Below are positions 38,686 to 45,117 of a DNA stretch of 48,476 nt, piece after piece (position 1 is the stretch's first letter; each line of letters opens with the position of its first letter). Position numbers and translations under genes: made by a program. The stretch spans positions 1 through 48,476 of the IMG/VR virus record IMGVR_UViG_3300050016_000128; one strand, 5' to 3'. The stretch is from a virus. The notes below the pieces were generated by a model that was not told the origin of the DNA, made no database searches, and saw only the letters and a program-made list of their open reading frames with translations.

Positions 38686-38709
38686 CAGTATAGGAACCTT
38701 CCCATACTG
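38686..38709. other. Short hairpin between two early genes
   Basis: CAGTAT-G-GGAA-GG-TTCC-T-ATACTG (minus strand) forms an imperfect stem of about ten pairs with one mismatch. There is no T-run, so it is not a typical terminator. It may stabilise or process the message. Confidence 0.4.
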
Positions 38710-38736
38710 AGGCGTATGTTACCGTTACTGAAGGAC

Positions 38737-39030
38737 TTACTTCAGTTTAAAATTGAGCCGCGATGCCAACGGGTATGTTACCATAACCCGCTCTTTCGGA
38801 TCACCGCCCGCAACCTGTTGAACGATATTCAACTCGATCGCGTCCCCCTTGAGAGCAATAAATACATTGCCTCCCGAGGTTTCACGCATCTTGGAAAAGT
38901 CCACCGTCTGGTCGAACGTGATGATAACCTTACCATCGTCGTAGGTGATCTCACACGGCACAGTGGCCGCACGAGTATCATCTGCCGCATCCGACCATAC
39001 AGACGCGAGACCTTTTTTTGCTTCAGTCAT
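38737..39030 (-). CDS. Hypothetical protein (97 aa)
   Basis: The ATG at 39030 has GGAGG seven bases upstream, preferred over the earlier frame start. The protein is beta-rich (VPCEITYDDGKVIITFDQTV; NVFIALKGDAIELNIVQQVA) and ends in RLNFKLK. It could be a small beta-barrel, perhaps DNA-binding. No family recognised. Confidence 0.6.
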   Translation of the reverse strand: MTEAKKGLASVWSDAADDTRAATVPCEITYDDGKVIITFDQTVDFSKMRETSGGNVFIALKGDAIELNIVQQVAGGDPKERVMVTYPLASRLNFKLK

Positions 39031-39224
39031 AGTATTACCTCCATCATACCCGAAAGATGTATGATGCAAGCAACTATGCTATGGTTGATACGCAACCATC
39101 TGACGCCGTGCTAGTCCAAGCGACTCACTCACCTGTTCCAGGTTTTTCCGTTTTTCGCTTGCACATGCTACTACCGACTCAAGTTGGGCAGTAGGCGTAA
39201 ACTGCTGATTCTAAACCACATATT
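39031..39224 (-). other. Intergenic region with a start-less protein-like frame
   Basis: Between the sigma-like gene and the gene at 38737-39030 the minus strand carries a 44-codon open frame (39079-39210) reading NQQFTPTAQLESVVACASEK and RKNLEQVSESLGLARRQMVA. It looks helical and protein-like but has no ATG, GTG or TTG near its beginning. It may be a remnant of a broken small gene. Confidence 0.35.
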
Positions 39225-39803
39225 CTACTTTGTTCGCCTTTTATTCCCCACCGTAGTAGCACCACTATCAACAGTAGTATTACTACTTCCGCTAGTCGTA
39301 CCACTACTTCTAATCTTGCTTGCTGCTTTGCCGATCATCGGTGCAACCTGCCGCATCTGCAAACCAGTCTGCGCGGCGATCCACCGAATGGACTTTCCCG
39401 CGATTTTCAGCGCCACTACGCGATTTTCCAGTGGGGTTAGGCAGTCGAGGTTCGGTTTTTCCTGGGAGACGGCGCGTGCGGGTCTAAAACCGCCTTTGCG
39501 TGAATTTGCCGATATTTCGGCATTTTCAATTTCCGCTGTAGCAATTCGGTCCAGTGCATCTGGTCTATGCTCTTCGTCACGCCATAGACTCAGGCGTACA
39601 CTCGCCAACGCATACGCGGCGAACGTTCCAATCGTACCATCGTAACGCTCCGCGAGAGCTACGCTTGATACCATTGCAGTGTTCACAGCATCTTGACTAT
39701 CATCCGGTCGAACACGACCGGCCCGCACCGCCTGGGACACAATACGCTCTATGTCATGCTGTAGAGCAAGTACTGCATCCCATGCTTGTACGGAGTTCAT
39801 CAT
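39225..39803 (-). CDS. RNA polymerase sigma-factor-like protein
   Basis: A protein of 192 residues. The C-terminal half has a sigma region 4-like helix-turn-helix: LTPLENRVVALKIAGKSIRW followed by IAAQTGLQMRQVAPMIGKAA. The N-terminal half (AVLALQHDIERIVSQAVRAG; VALAERYDGTIGTFAAYALA) resembles region 2 packing, with a 'F-x-x-Y-A-x-x-x-V' stretch. A low-complexity tail follows. It could direct host polymerase to phage promoters such as the AGTACTTTA-N5-TATAxT sites. It is one of the early genes next to the divergent control region. Confidence 0.65.
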   Translation of the reverse strand: MMNSVQAWDAVLALQHDIERIVSQAVRAGRVRPDDSQDAVNTAMVSSVALAERYDGTIGTFAAYALASVRLSLWRDEEHRPDALDRIATAEIENAEISANSRKGGFRPARAVSQEKPNLDCLTPLENRVVALKIAGKSIRWIAAQTGLQMRQVAPMIGKAASKIRSSGTTSGSSNTTVDSGATTVGNKRRTK

Positions 39804-39985
39804 GCTAGACTATACCCATGTTGCCCAGCTATCAAGCGTAGTATCAGCACGATACCATGCTCATAGTAATCCTGGGCGAGAACCGGATCGCTGAAGTACA
39901 CATCACACTGTTTGCGTACCAGATACCCCAGGATCTTGACTAGCGCGTTTGCGCCACTATCAGGCCAATAATCCCGTTCAATCAT
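39800..39985 (-). CDS. Hypothetical protein (61 aa)
   Basis: The ATG at 39985 has GGAAGGA eight to nine bases upstream and overlaps the previous stop region. MIERDYWPDSGANALVKILG continues with YLVRKQCDVYFSDP and a hydrophobic IVLILRLIAG. No family recognised. Confidence 0.5.
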   Translation of the reverse strand: MIERDYWPDSGANALVKILGYLVRKQCDVYFSDPVLAQDYYEHGIVLILRLIAGQHGYSLA

Positions 39986-40190
39986 TGGGTGTGTTCCTTC
40001 CATACCTCGCCTTGTACTTGGCGGTTAGCTCGTCCAGCCACGCCGTACGCTTAGGACAATCGCTACTATCAATAGCAATTGCTTTGGTATGTTCATGGGG
40101 GCCGGCTGCATGTTGTATCCTACCATCCGCTCCGTTCCACGTTCGCACCGTGCCCCGTCCAACTGCATTGTCAAAACTATCAATAGTCAT
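39978..40190 (-). CDS. Hypothetical protein (70 aa)
   Basis: Preceded by GAGG five bases upstream of ATG. It is a polar protein with Asp/His (MTIDSFDNAVGRGTVRTWNG; IQHAAGPHEHTKAIAIDSSD) and a basic WLDELTAKYKARYGR tail. ATGA overlap upstream. No family recognised. Confidence 0.55.
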   Translation of the reverse strand: MTIDSFDNAVGRGTVRTWNGADGRIQHAAGPHEHTKAIAIDSSDCPKRTAWLDELTAKYKARYGRNTPND

Positions 40191-40333
40191 ATTTTCCTCG
40201 TTTCTATTTCAATCACTTCATCCGCGCACGGTTCGCATAGGTGCTGTAAGTTCCAGCGTATATCCGCGCCGTGCGAGATGATAAACACTTCTTCGATTGT
40301 AAAGAGCCGAGTCCGACACCGAGCGCAAGTCAT
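40187..40333 (-). CDS. Small zinc-finger protein (48 aa)
   Basis: MTCARCRTRLFTIEEVFIIS is followed by HLCEPCADEVIEIETRK: two C-x-x-C pairs and a conserved His spaced as in a small zinc ribbon. ATGA overlaps on both sides. Early-gene position suggests a host-takeover or regulatory role. Confidence 0.6.
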   Translation of the reverse strand: MTCARCRTRLFTIEEVFIISHGADIRWNLQHLCEPCADEVIEIETRKI

Positions 40334-40488
40334 AACGGCCACCCGTTGGACTTTCGCTTGTTCCGTTCTAGCATAGTGTCCCGACTGGCTGCACCCAACC
40401 GGGTTACACTTAGCGTCAGAATGAATGCAGCAGCCGCGAGGACAACATGCCCAAACGTAGCAGCCGCGTTAACCATTGTCATGTGCAT
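40330..40488 (-). CDS. Small membrane protein, first gene of the leftward block (52 aa)
   Basis: The ATG at 40488 has AGGAG seven bases upstream; several nearby ATGs exist. One membrane helix (GHVVLAAAAFILTLSV) and a basic tail (RDTMLERNKRKSNGWPL). It is the first gene after the divergent control region at 40.49-40.87 kb. Function unknown. Confidence 0.55.
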   Translation of the reverse strand: MHMTMVNAAATFGHVVLAAAAFILTLSVTRLGAASRDTMLERNKRKSNGWPL

Positions 40489-40533
40489 ATACATACTCCT
40501 AGGTGGCCTACCATTGGCCACAACCAAGTATCA

Positions 40534-40719
40534 ATGATCCACATGATACATGCAATAGTAACTAAAGTACTGATTATAGTAACTAAAGTACTGATTATAG
40601 GCATGATAGCACTACTACTGACGAAGAAAACCGACCTCGCCCTCGACCGCCCCCGCGACCACCATTCCCCGATGCCGGGGGTGGGCCGAATCAGTGCGGC
40701 AACCGGGCCAGGGTGGTAA
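40534..40719 (+). CDS. Possible 61-residue membrane peptide spanning the repeats
   Basis: An open frame from ATG with no ribosome site. The 21-base repeat encodes the heptad IVTKVLI twice, forming a hydrophobic helix, followed by TKKTD and a G+C-driven tail. Because the repeat also looks like promoter DNA for the other strand, coding may be accidental. Confidence 0.25.
   Translation: MIHMIHAIVTKVLIIVTKVLIIGMIALLLTKKTDLALDRPRDHHSPMPGVGRISAATGPGW
40555..40596. repeat. Tandem 21-base repeat (two copies)
   Basis: Two perfect adjacent copies of a 21-base unit beginning ATAGTAACTAAAGTACTGATT (40555-40575 and 40576-40596), followed by ATAG. Read leftwards it gives TATAAT and AGTACTTTA elements. 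The 21-base spacing is two helical turns, as for paired protein sites. Confidence 0.9.
40573..40592 (-). promoter_or_regulatory. Promoter-like element AGTACTTTA-N5-TATAAT
   Basis: On the minus strand AGTACTTTA (40592-40584), GTTAC, then a perfect TATAAT (40578-40573). The second AGTACTTTA (40571-40563) is followed by TATTGC, and another TATAAT lies at 40599-40594. It would drive the early leftward genes starting at 40488. Confidence 0.5.
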
Positions 40720-40873
40720 GGGCGCTATCCGGCTGTGTAGAAACGACTTACGAGAAATATTTTTTTAAAAAATTCCCCATTTTTCCCCCGTATGTTGTTG
40801 ATTCCACGTGGCACGATTTTCCCCGTAACTGTAGATAACGGCCTCGCGGCGGTATTGTGTGCGATACTTAATC

Positions 40874-41311
40874 ATGGCGAAAACGTTCATGTGCAAGAAA
40901 TGCAAAGTGAGCTATCCCGAGGATGGTTTTGTGTACAAAGATGGTGGTTTCGGTAGTGAATGGGACGTTGTGCCACCGTGTCGAAAGTGTCGACGGAACA
41001 AGATCTACCGTGATCGATACGGTATTAGTCTCGTAGAGGTCGAAGCGAAGCTCGACCAGCAACATTTTCACTGTGGAATCTGCAACATGAAGCTCCCCAG
41101 CATCGAATCGGGCAACGTGGACATGGACCGCGGAGCGGGTGTACTACGTGGTATCCTCTGTGATGACTGTTCGTGGGTACTTCGGAGGTCCCGGTTCAAT
41201 GTGGACCTACTTCAACAGGCCGTGTTCTACTTAGATAACCACGCCATTACGGTAACTACGCAGCAGAATAGTGCTGCCGCTACGCGGCTTAATCAAGTCG
41301 TTGATAATTGA
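40874..41311 (+). CDS. Endonuclease VII-like protein with altered active site
   Basis: A protein of 145 residues; ATG at 40874 is preferred to an earlier GTG at 40859. Pattern of phage recombination endonuclease VII: MCKKCKVSYPEDGFVYKDGG and PPCRKCRRNKIYRDRYGISL, HFHCGICNMKLP, then VDMDRGAGVLRGILCDDCSW and a C-terminal VDLLQQAVFYL. The usual catalytic D-H-D-H before 'T-G-x-V-R-G-L-L-C' is D-M-D-R here, so the key His residues are missing. The zinc Cys are kept. It may bind junctions without cutting, or act by other residues. Confidence 0.72.
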   Translation: MAKTFMCKKCKVSYPEDGFVYKDGGFGSEWDVVPPCRKCRRNKIYRDRYGISLVEVEAKLDQQHFHCGICNMKLPSIESGNVDMDRGAGVLRGILCDDCSWVLRRSRFNVDLLQQAVFYLDNHAITVTTQQNSAAATRLNQVVDN

Positions 41312-41332
41312 AATTTCAAACCGGCCCCGAGG

Positions 41333-41361
41333 TTGACAAAAGTTCATTAAAATGGTACAAT
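41333..41361 (+). promoter_or_regulatory. Near-consensus sigma70-type promoter
   Basis: TTGACA (41333-41338), a 17-base spacer and TACAAT (41356-41361). Transcription would begin near 41368, just ahead of the gene at 41387-41854. It is the clearest host-type promoter in the window. Confidence 0.85.
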
Positions 41362-41386
41362 AGAACCAGATCAAATGGAGGCATCC

Positions 41387-41854
41387 TTGATTACAGAAGT
41401 AAACCCCGCGGAAGCGATGATTTCCGAAGGTGGACCGGTTCCGGCGGTCGTTTCAAATCCACCGGATACCCCGATCCTATTCCCCGAAGTCACCCAGATT
41501 CGACCCTGTACGGCACTATCCTGTCGGAACGGCCACCAATGGCAACCGTTGGTCGCGTTGGCGAAGTGTGGGCATGGTACCTCCCAGGGCTGGAATGGCT
41601 GCGGAAACCCTATCCTGGCCATCAAACTGGTCAATTGCCCGTTCTGCAACGAGCCAACCACCCACATAAAGTTCCGAATCGACGTAACCCCACCTACCCC
41701 GTATCCGGTTCCACTATGCGTACCAGGCTCGGTGAGCCATGCGGAGACGATATTCGTGGAAGTACCACTCAAGAAATGGAAAGAAACCGAGGAGGCTGAA
41801 CTCGCTAAGGCAGCCGAACAACTACAAAAGGAGCAGAATGTAGTTCAGAGTTAA
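41387..41854 (+). CDS. Cys-rich hypothetical protein (155 aa)
   Basis: The start is set at TTG 41387 because GGAGG lies five bases upstream; an in-frame ATG at 41375 would leave a leader of about seven bases and no ribosome site. The middle has RPCTALSCRNGHQW, LAKCGHGTSQGWNGCGNPIL and VNCPFCNEPTTHIKF, probably a zinc-binding domain. The C-terminus is a charged helix (KKWKETEEAELAKAAEQLQK). It has its own strong promoter. No family recognised. Confidence 0.65.
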   Translation: MITEVNPAEAMISEGGPVPAVVSNPPDTPILFPEVTQIRPCTALSCRNGHQWQPLVALAKCGHGTSQGWNGCGNPILAIKLVNCPFCNEPTTHIKFRIDVTPPTPYPVPLCVPGSVSHAETIFVEVPLKKWKETEEAELAKAAEQLQKEQNVVQS

Positions 41855-41860
41855 TGCCAT

Positions 41861-42022
41861 ATGCAAAAGTTGAGGATAGAGCAGCATGGTCTTGCAACAG
41901 GTAAACTTCGTCAAATGTTATGCTTCAAATGTAACTGTACCCTTGGACTTGTTGGTGATAGTACAACGGTTCTCCAAGAGATGATTAACTATCTAAACAA
42001 ACACAAGGAAAACAATGGCTAA
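41861..42022 (+). CDS. Small Cys-containing protein (53 aa)
   Basis: MQKLRIEQHGLATGKLRQML is followed by CFKCNCTLGLVGDS and a helical TTVLQEMINYLNKHKENN. The stop overlaps the next start by eight bases. An alternative ATG at 41854 gives a 16-codon frame (MPYAKVEDRAAWSCNR) that looks like the truncated start of another small protein. No ribosome site is clear. Confidence 0.5.
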   Translation: MQKLRIEQHGLATGKLRQMLCFKCNCTLGLVGDSTTVLQEMINYLNKHKENNG

Positions 42023-42314
42023 AGAATTTAAAAGTAACATCTCTAAACCAACGGATGCACAACTATTTGAGGCAACCAAAGGTAGGCCTTTTGGCGTTTG
42101 CAAGCAATGCGGGTTGGCGGTGGTGATGGATAAGGTACTTTGTCCGGAGTGTACCCGGTTGACTGAGGTTGGCTTTGGTCCGACACCGCGTTCACCACAT
42201 GCCCGGCCTGGGGATGTTGAGACTCCGGCGCAAACCTATGATGCTTTCAATCACAAGGGCTACTCGGATACGATCCCATCGGGGAAATTCGACCCGAAGA
42301 AGCAGAGGATGTAA
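42015..42314 (+). CDS. Zinc-ribbon protein (99 aa)
   Basis: VCKQCGLAVVMDKVLCPECT gives two C-x-x-C pairs; the rest is polar with Pro (GFGPTPRSPHARPGDVETPA). It ends in an overlap with the next ATG (TAATG). An AAGGAAAAC site precedes it. Function unknown. Confidence 0.6.
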   Translation: MAKEFKSNISKPTDAQLFEATKGRPFGVCKQCGLAVVMDKVLCPECTRLTEVGFGPTPRSPHARPGDVETPAQTYDAFNHKGYSDTIPSGKFDPKKQRM

Positions 42315-42544
42315 TGGATCAACCAGGAGTAAACGATGTTGCCTGGACATGCCGGTTTCATCCTACTGATGGGTGGCACGAAGTGGGTTGTCCTCATATG
42401 GATTGGACTAAGGATCAGTTACTGGGTGCTTTGGTTACTGCAAAGTATAGCCAACAAGTGGTTCATAAGAAGTTCATTGAGTCCTTTACTGGTTCTAACT
42501 CAGCGACTCAAGACCCTAACATGAAAGTTGAGGCTTATAACTAA
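42314..42544 (+). CDS. Hypothetical protein (76 aa)
   Basis: Starts in a TAATG overlap. N-terminal WTCRFHPTDGWHEVGCPHMD has two Cys and three His and may bind zinc; the rest is helical (TKDQLLGALVTAKYSQQVVH). It ends in a TAATG overlap. Function unknown. Confidence 0.6.
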   Translation: MDQPGVNDVAWTCRFHPTDGWHEVGCPHMDWTKDQLLGALVTAKYSQQVVHKKFIESFTGSNSATQDPNMKVEAYN

Positions 42545-42711
42545 TGCCCAAGTTTCTTGAAGATCAATTGAAAGCCAAGTACGGTGGGGACTCCGCAGTC
42601 CCCTACAAGATCATGAACTCCCTCGGGGTGATGAAAGGTTCCAAGGAAACCCCGAAGGGCAAGTCATGGGATAAGAAACATGCCGCGAAAGTAGCAAAAG
42701 GCGGCAAGTGA
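42544..42711 (+). CDS. Small conserved phage protein (55 aa)
   Basis: Starts in a TAATG overlap. MPKFLEDQLKAKYGGDSAVP continues with YKIMNSLGVMKGSKETPKG, a pattern (L-x-x-x-Y-G-x-x-x-x-x-x-Y-x-x-M-N-x-x-G-x-M-x-G-x-x-E-T-x-K-G) seen in many small phage proteins of unknown role. The stop overlaps the next GTG (GTGA). Confidence 0.65.
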   Translation: MPKFLEDQLKAKYGGDSAVPYKIMNSLGVMKGSKETPKGKSWDKKHAAKVAKGGK

Positions 42712-43472
42712 CCGACTGCTCCCAGGTAGATACCCGCTACGGCAAGATGTGGGTGTTCAATGAAGACAATGGATGTTCGTTTATGCTCAAGGAGTATGGG
42801 GAATACTCTCCGTTGGAGCTTGCCTTCATCAAAGCAGCTCTACCTCCGGACGGGACGTTCATAGATCTCGGCGCTCATATTGGTGCTATGACGATTCCGA
42901 TTGCTCGGGTATGTAAGAAAGTCTACGCGATAGAACCACAGGCGGAAGTGCGAGAAGTCCTACGGGATAACCTGGATCTCGCTGGAGTTACAAACGTTGA
43001 GGTGATCCCGTATGCGGTAGGTAGTGCCCAGGAACAACGGTTCTACAATCTTGAACCATCCCGGCGTGGATCAACAGAGATGGGGCCGGATGGGCAGGTG
43101 GAAGTCCAAGTTGTACCGCTAGACGACTTGGACCTGGCCCCAAACTTCATCAAGATCGACGTGGAAGGTATGGAGATTGATGTGCTTCTCGGGGCACAGA
43201 AGACGCTGAAGAGGTATCGACCCACATTGCTGCTGGAACGCCAACCAGCGAATACAAAGACCCTGAGGCAGTGTTTGACTTTACTTGGATACACGATCTA
43301 CACCGTGGATCTTCCAATGTTTGTTCCGAACAACTATAACAAAAACCCGACGAATCACTTCATCCACAAAGGTCACATGATGCTTGGAGCGGTTCCATAT
43401 CCGGAGCTACCGATCTACGAGTTGATACTGGAAACGAAGGAAGACGCGACGAGGCAGTTGACATGGCGATAA
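42708..43472 (+). CDS. FkbM-family SAM-dependent methyltransferase
   Basis: A protein of 254 residues starting at GTG in a GTGA overlap. Motifs: FIDLGAHIGAMTIPIARVCK (SAM-binding motif I), KVYAIEPQAEVREVLRDNLD (motif II with acidic end), VTNVEVIPYAVG, and VVPLDDLD followed by NFIKIDVEGMEIDVLLGAQK, the FkbM hallmark. It would O-methylate a sugar or similar hydroxyl. It opens the sugar/surface module, so a glycan is a likely substrate. Confidence 0.85.
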   Translation: MTDCSQVDTRYGKMWVFNEDNGCSFMLKEYGEYSPLELAFIKAALPPDGTFIDLGAHIGAMTIPIARVCKKVYAIEPQAEVREVLRDNLDLAGVTNVEVIPYAVGSAQEQRFYNLEPSRRGSTEMGPDGQVEVQVVPLDDLDLAPNFIKIDVEGMEIDVLLGAQKTLKRYRPTLLLERQPANTKTLRQCLTLLGYTIYTVDLPMFVPNNYNKNPTNHFIHKGHMMLGAVPYPELPIYELILETKEDATRQLTWR

Positions 43473-43687
43473 GAAGGAAGGTAGTAATTCCCGTGGACAC
43501 GCTCCTTAATTTGATTAAAGATTATACACGAGAGCGCCATGATATCCCCGATGATGCGGTACCGGTCAGTCTTCAGATCAAGCCGAGTGAGAAGGGTATG
43601 TTTGGTTTGATGATTCAATCAGCACACTTCACAGACGACTCCCCCATCCGGGTGAACTTTGACATCAAGAAAGTGTTTACGGCGTGA
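43463..43687 (+). CDS. Hypothetical protein, paralogue of the next gene (74 aa)
   Basis: Overlaps the methyltransferase end by ten bases. IPVDTLLNLIKDYTRERHDI aligns with IDANSILKLITHYTQDLKYP of the following protein, so the pair arose by duplication. The rest is beta-like. Function unknown. Confidence 0.6.
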   Translation: MAIRRKVVIPVDTLLNLIKDYTRERHDIPDDAVPVSLQIKPSEKGMFGLMIQSAHFTDDSPIRVNFDIKKVFTA

Positions 43688-44007
43688 TGATCCAGAAGCG
43701 GATTGAGATCGACGCGAATAGTATCCTGAAGTTGATCACCCACTATACCCAGGACCTCAAGTACCCGATGCCCCTGGACGCCGAGCTGGTCGCAGCCGGA
43801 ATCTCCCCCGTCCTCCACCGCTGGATCATGCTGGAAGTCTCCTCCGAGGAATGGGATCGCGCCGGGGTACCTATTAATCCCGACACCCACGAACCTGAGA
43901 TGTACCACGTCCGCTACGAAGGCTGCTCCGTCGGCTCCTGGATGTCCCAGGGCGGCGAGGATCAGAGCAAAATGGAATGGAAAGAATCTGTTGAGGCACC
44001 AAAGTAA
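43687..44007 (+). CDS. Hypothetical protein, paralogue of the preceding gene (106 aa)
   Basis: ATG at 43687 overlaps the preceding stop by one base. It shares the N-terminal helix with its neighbour, then has IMLEVSSEEWDRAGVPINPD and GSWMSQGGEDQSKMEW. No family recognised. It is the last gene before the structured RNA at 44.03 kb. Confidence 0.6.
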   Translation: MIQKRIEIDANSILKLITHYTQDLKYPMPLDAELVAAGISPVLHRWIMLEVSSEEWDRAGVPINPDTHEPEMYHVRYEGCSVGSWMSQGGEDQSKMEWKESVEAPK

Positions 44008-44027
44008 CTACGATGTTTGATTGACCT

Positions 44028-44089
44028 TCCCGCCCTCAACCAGCATCCCCTGTTGGTATGAGCTTGTTGCCTCCCAAGCGAGGGCGGGA
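44028..44089 (+). ncRNA. Structured RNA, three-way junction upstream of the glycosyltransferase
   Basis: A 62-base fold: closing stem TCCCGCCCTC (44028-44037) with GAGGGCGGGA (44080-44089), ten perfect pairs; hairpin ACCAGC/GTTGGT (44039-44057, one G-U, 7-base loop); hairpin GCTTG/CAAGC (44062-44079, 8-base loop). It fills most of the 99-base gap before the glycosyltransferase ATG. There is no T-run, so it is not a typical terminator. It may be a cis-regulatory or protein-binding RNA. Not a recognised class. Confidence 0.55.
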
Positions 44090-44106
44090 GAACTTCTAAA
44101 ACTACC

Positions 44107-45117
44107 ATGATCCTCCTCGTCTATAAAACCAACTCCCCACATACCGAAGGATACCGTCAAGGTCTCGGCGTTTCCGCCGCGAGTGTAGCAGAGGTTCTTC
44201 GGAACACCGGGAAGGATGTACGAGCGGTAGGGATGTTTGATGGGTTTGAGTTGGAGGAGTACCTACTTGCTACATCGGGTATCGAACACGTTGTCATCTA
44301 CGCCCCGTGGATTGATATCACGTTCCTTACAGGTCTTGTAGCCCGGTGGCCGGGGATTCAGTTTACCGTCAACATGCATTCGAACCTGGCGTTCCTACAG
44401 TCGGATGCCTTCGCGGTTAAGATCATCCGGCAGGGAACGGAACTATCGCGGCATGCAACCAATTTTACCATCTCTTCCAACAACCGAATCACGTCTGAGT
44501 TTATCGCTACGGCTTACGATGCTCAATGCCCCTACCTTCCCAATCTATACGTCGTTCGCCCTAACGAGCGATACGAATATCAAGGTATCCCCGACACACT
44601 CCACGTGGGACTATTCGGCGCTACCCGGCAACTAAAGAACATCATGACCGGTGTAGGTGCAGGGATTCTGATGGCGAAGTACTTCCGCCCGGTGCGGTTG
44701 TTCATCTCTGGGGGGCGTGTAGAAGGTGGCGAGGGTATCCTTCGGGCAGTTCATGAGCTTACCGAAAAGCACCAACACTTTCAATTAGAGACTGTTGATT
44801 GGATGGAATGGCATGAGTTTACACAGTTCGTAAAGACCATGACGGTGCAGTTGCAACCATCGTTCTCCGAGTCGTTTAACAACGTGGTGGCCGACGGAGC
44901 CGCACAGTACATCCCCGCCGCGGTAGGCCCTGCAATCATCTGGGCACCGGAGCGGTGGAAGGTGCAGAACCCGGATAACGTAGAGCAGGTAGCGATCAAG
45001 GCGACCGAGTTGGTCACCGATGCAATGTCCGGATTTGATGGGTACAACGCGCTCCAGGCACATGTACGTCGAGGGGTGCAGCTTTGGAAGGAGTGGATTG
45101 ATGGATCGACAGCCTAA
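44107..45117 (+). CDS. Glycosyltransferase (GT4-like)
   Basis: A protein of 336 residues of the GT-B type: an N-terminal half with SPHTEGYRQGLGVSAASVAE, HVVIYAPWIDITFLTGLVAR and FTVNMHSNLAFLQS, and a C-terminal half with DTLHVGLFGATRQLKNIMTG, VRLFISGGRVEGGEGI and QLQPSFSESFNNVVADGAAQ, which is the E-x7-E-like nucleotide-sugar site. It should transfer a sugar to an acceptor. Neighbours (PfkB kinase, nucleotidyltransferase, methyltransferases) could make and decorate that sugar. The start lacks a close ribosome site; the structured RNA upstream may matter. Confidence 0.82.
   Translation: MILLVYKTNSPHTEGYRQGLGVSAASVAEVLRNTGKDVRAVGMFDGFELEEYLLATSGIEHVVIYAPWIDITFLTGLVARWPGIQFTVNMHSNLAFLQSDAFAVKIIRQGTELSRHATNFTISSNNRITSEFIATAYDAQCPYLPNLYVVRPNERYEYQGIPDTLHVGLFGATRQLKNIMTGVGAGILMAKYFRPVRLFISGGRVEGGEGILRAVHELTEKHQHFQLETVDWMEWHEFTQFVKTMTVQLQPSFSESFNNVVADGAAQYIPAAVGPAIIWAPERWKVQNPDNVEQVAIKATELVTDAMSGFDGYNALQAHVRRGVQLWKEWIDGSTA

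Larger units (their letters stand above)
40489..40873. promoter_or_regulatory. Divergent control region between leftward and rightward genes
   Basis: A 385-base region where transcription diverges. It holds two 21-base repeats with promoter-like elements for the leftward genes (40552-40599), a G+C-rich part with a small CCCCG/CGGGG hairpin near 40668-40681, and an A/T tract (40755-40790, long T and A runs, then TTTTTCCCCC). It may combine early promoters with a replication origin. A low-confidence rightward frame (40534-40719) crosses it. Confidence 0.5.

Noticed and set aside
41308-41799. Second open frame overlapping the Cys-rich gene
   Set aside because: Same strand but another frame; Arg/Pro-rich composition typical of a shadow, whereas the 41387 frame has the ribosome site and Cys pattern.
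44028-44089. Hammerhead ribozyme or terminator
   Set aside because: Junctions lack CUGAUGA and GAAA, and no T-run follows the stem.
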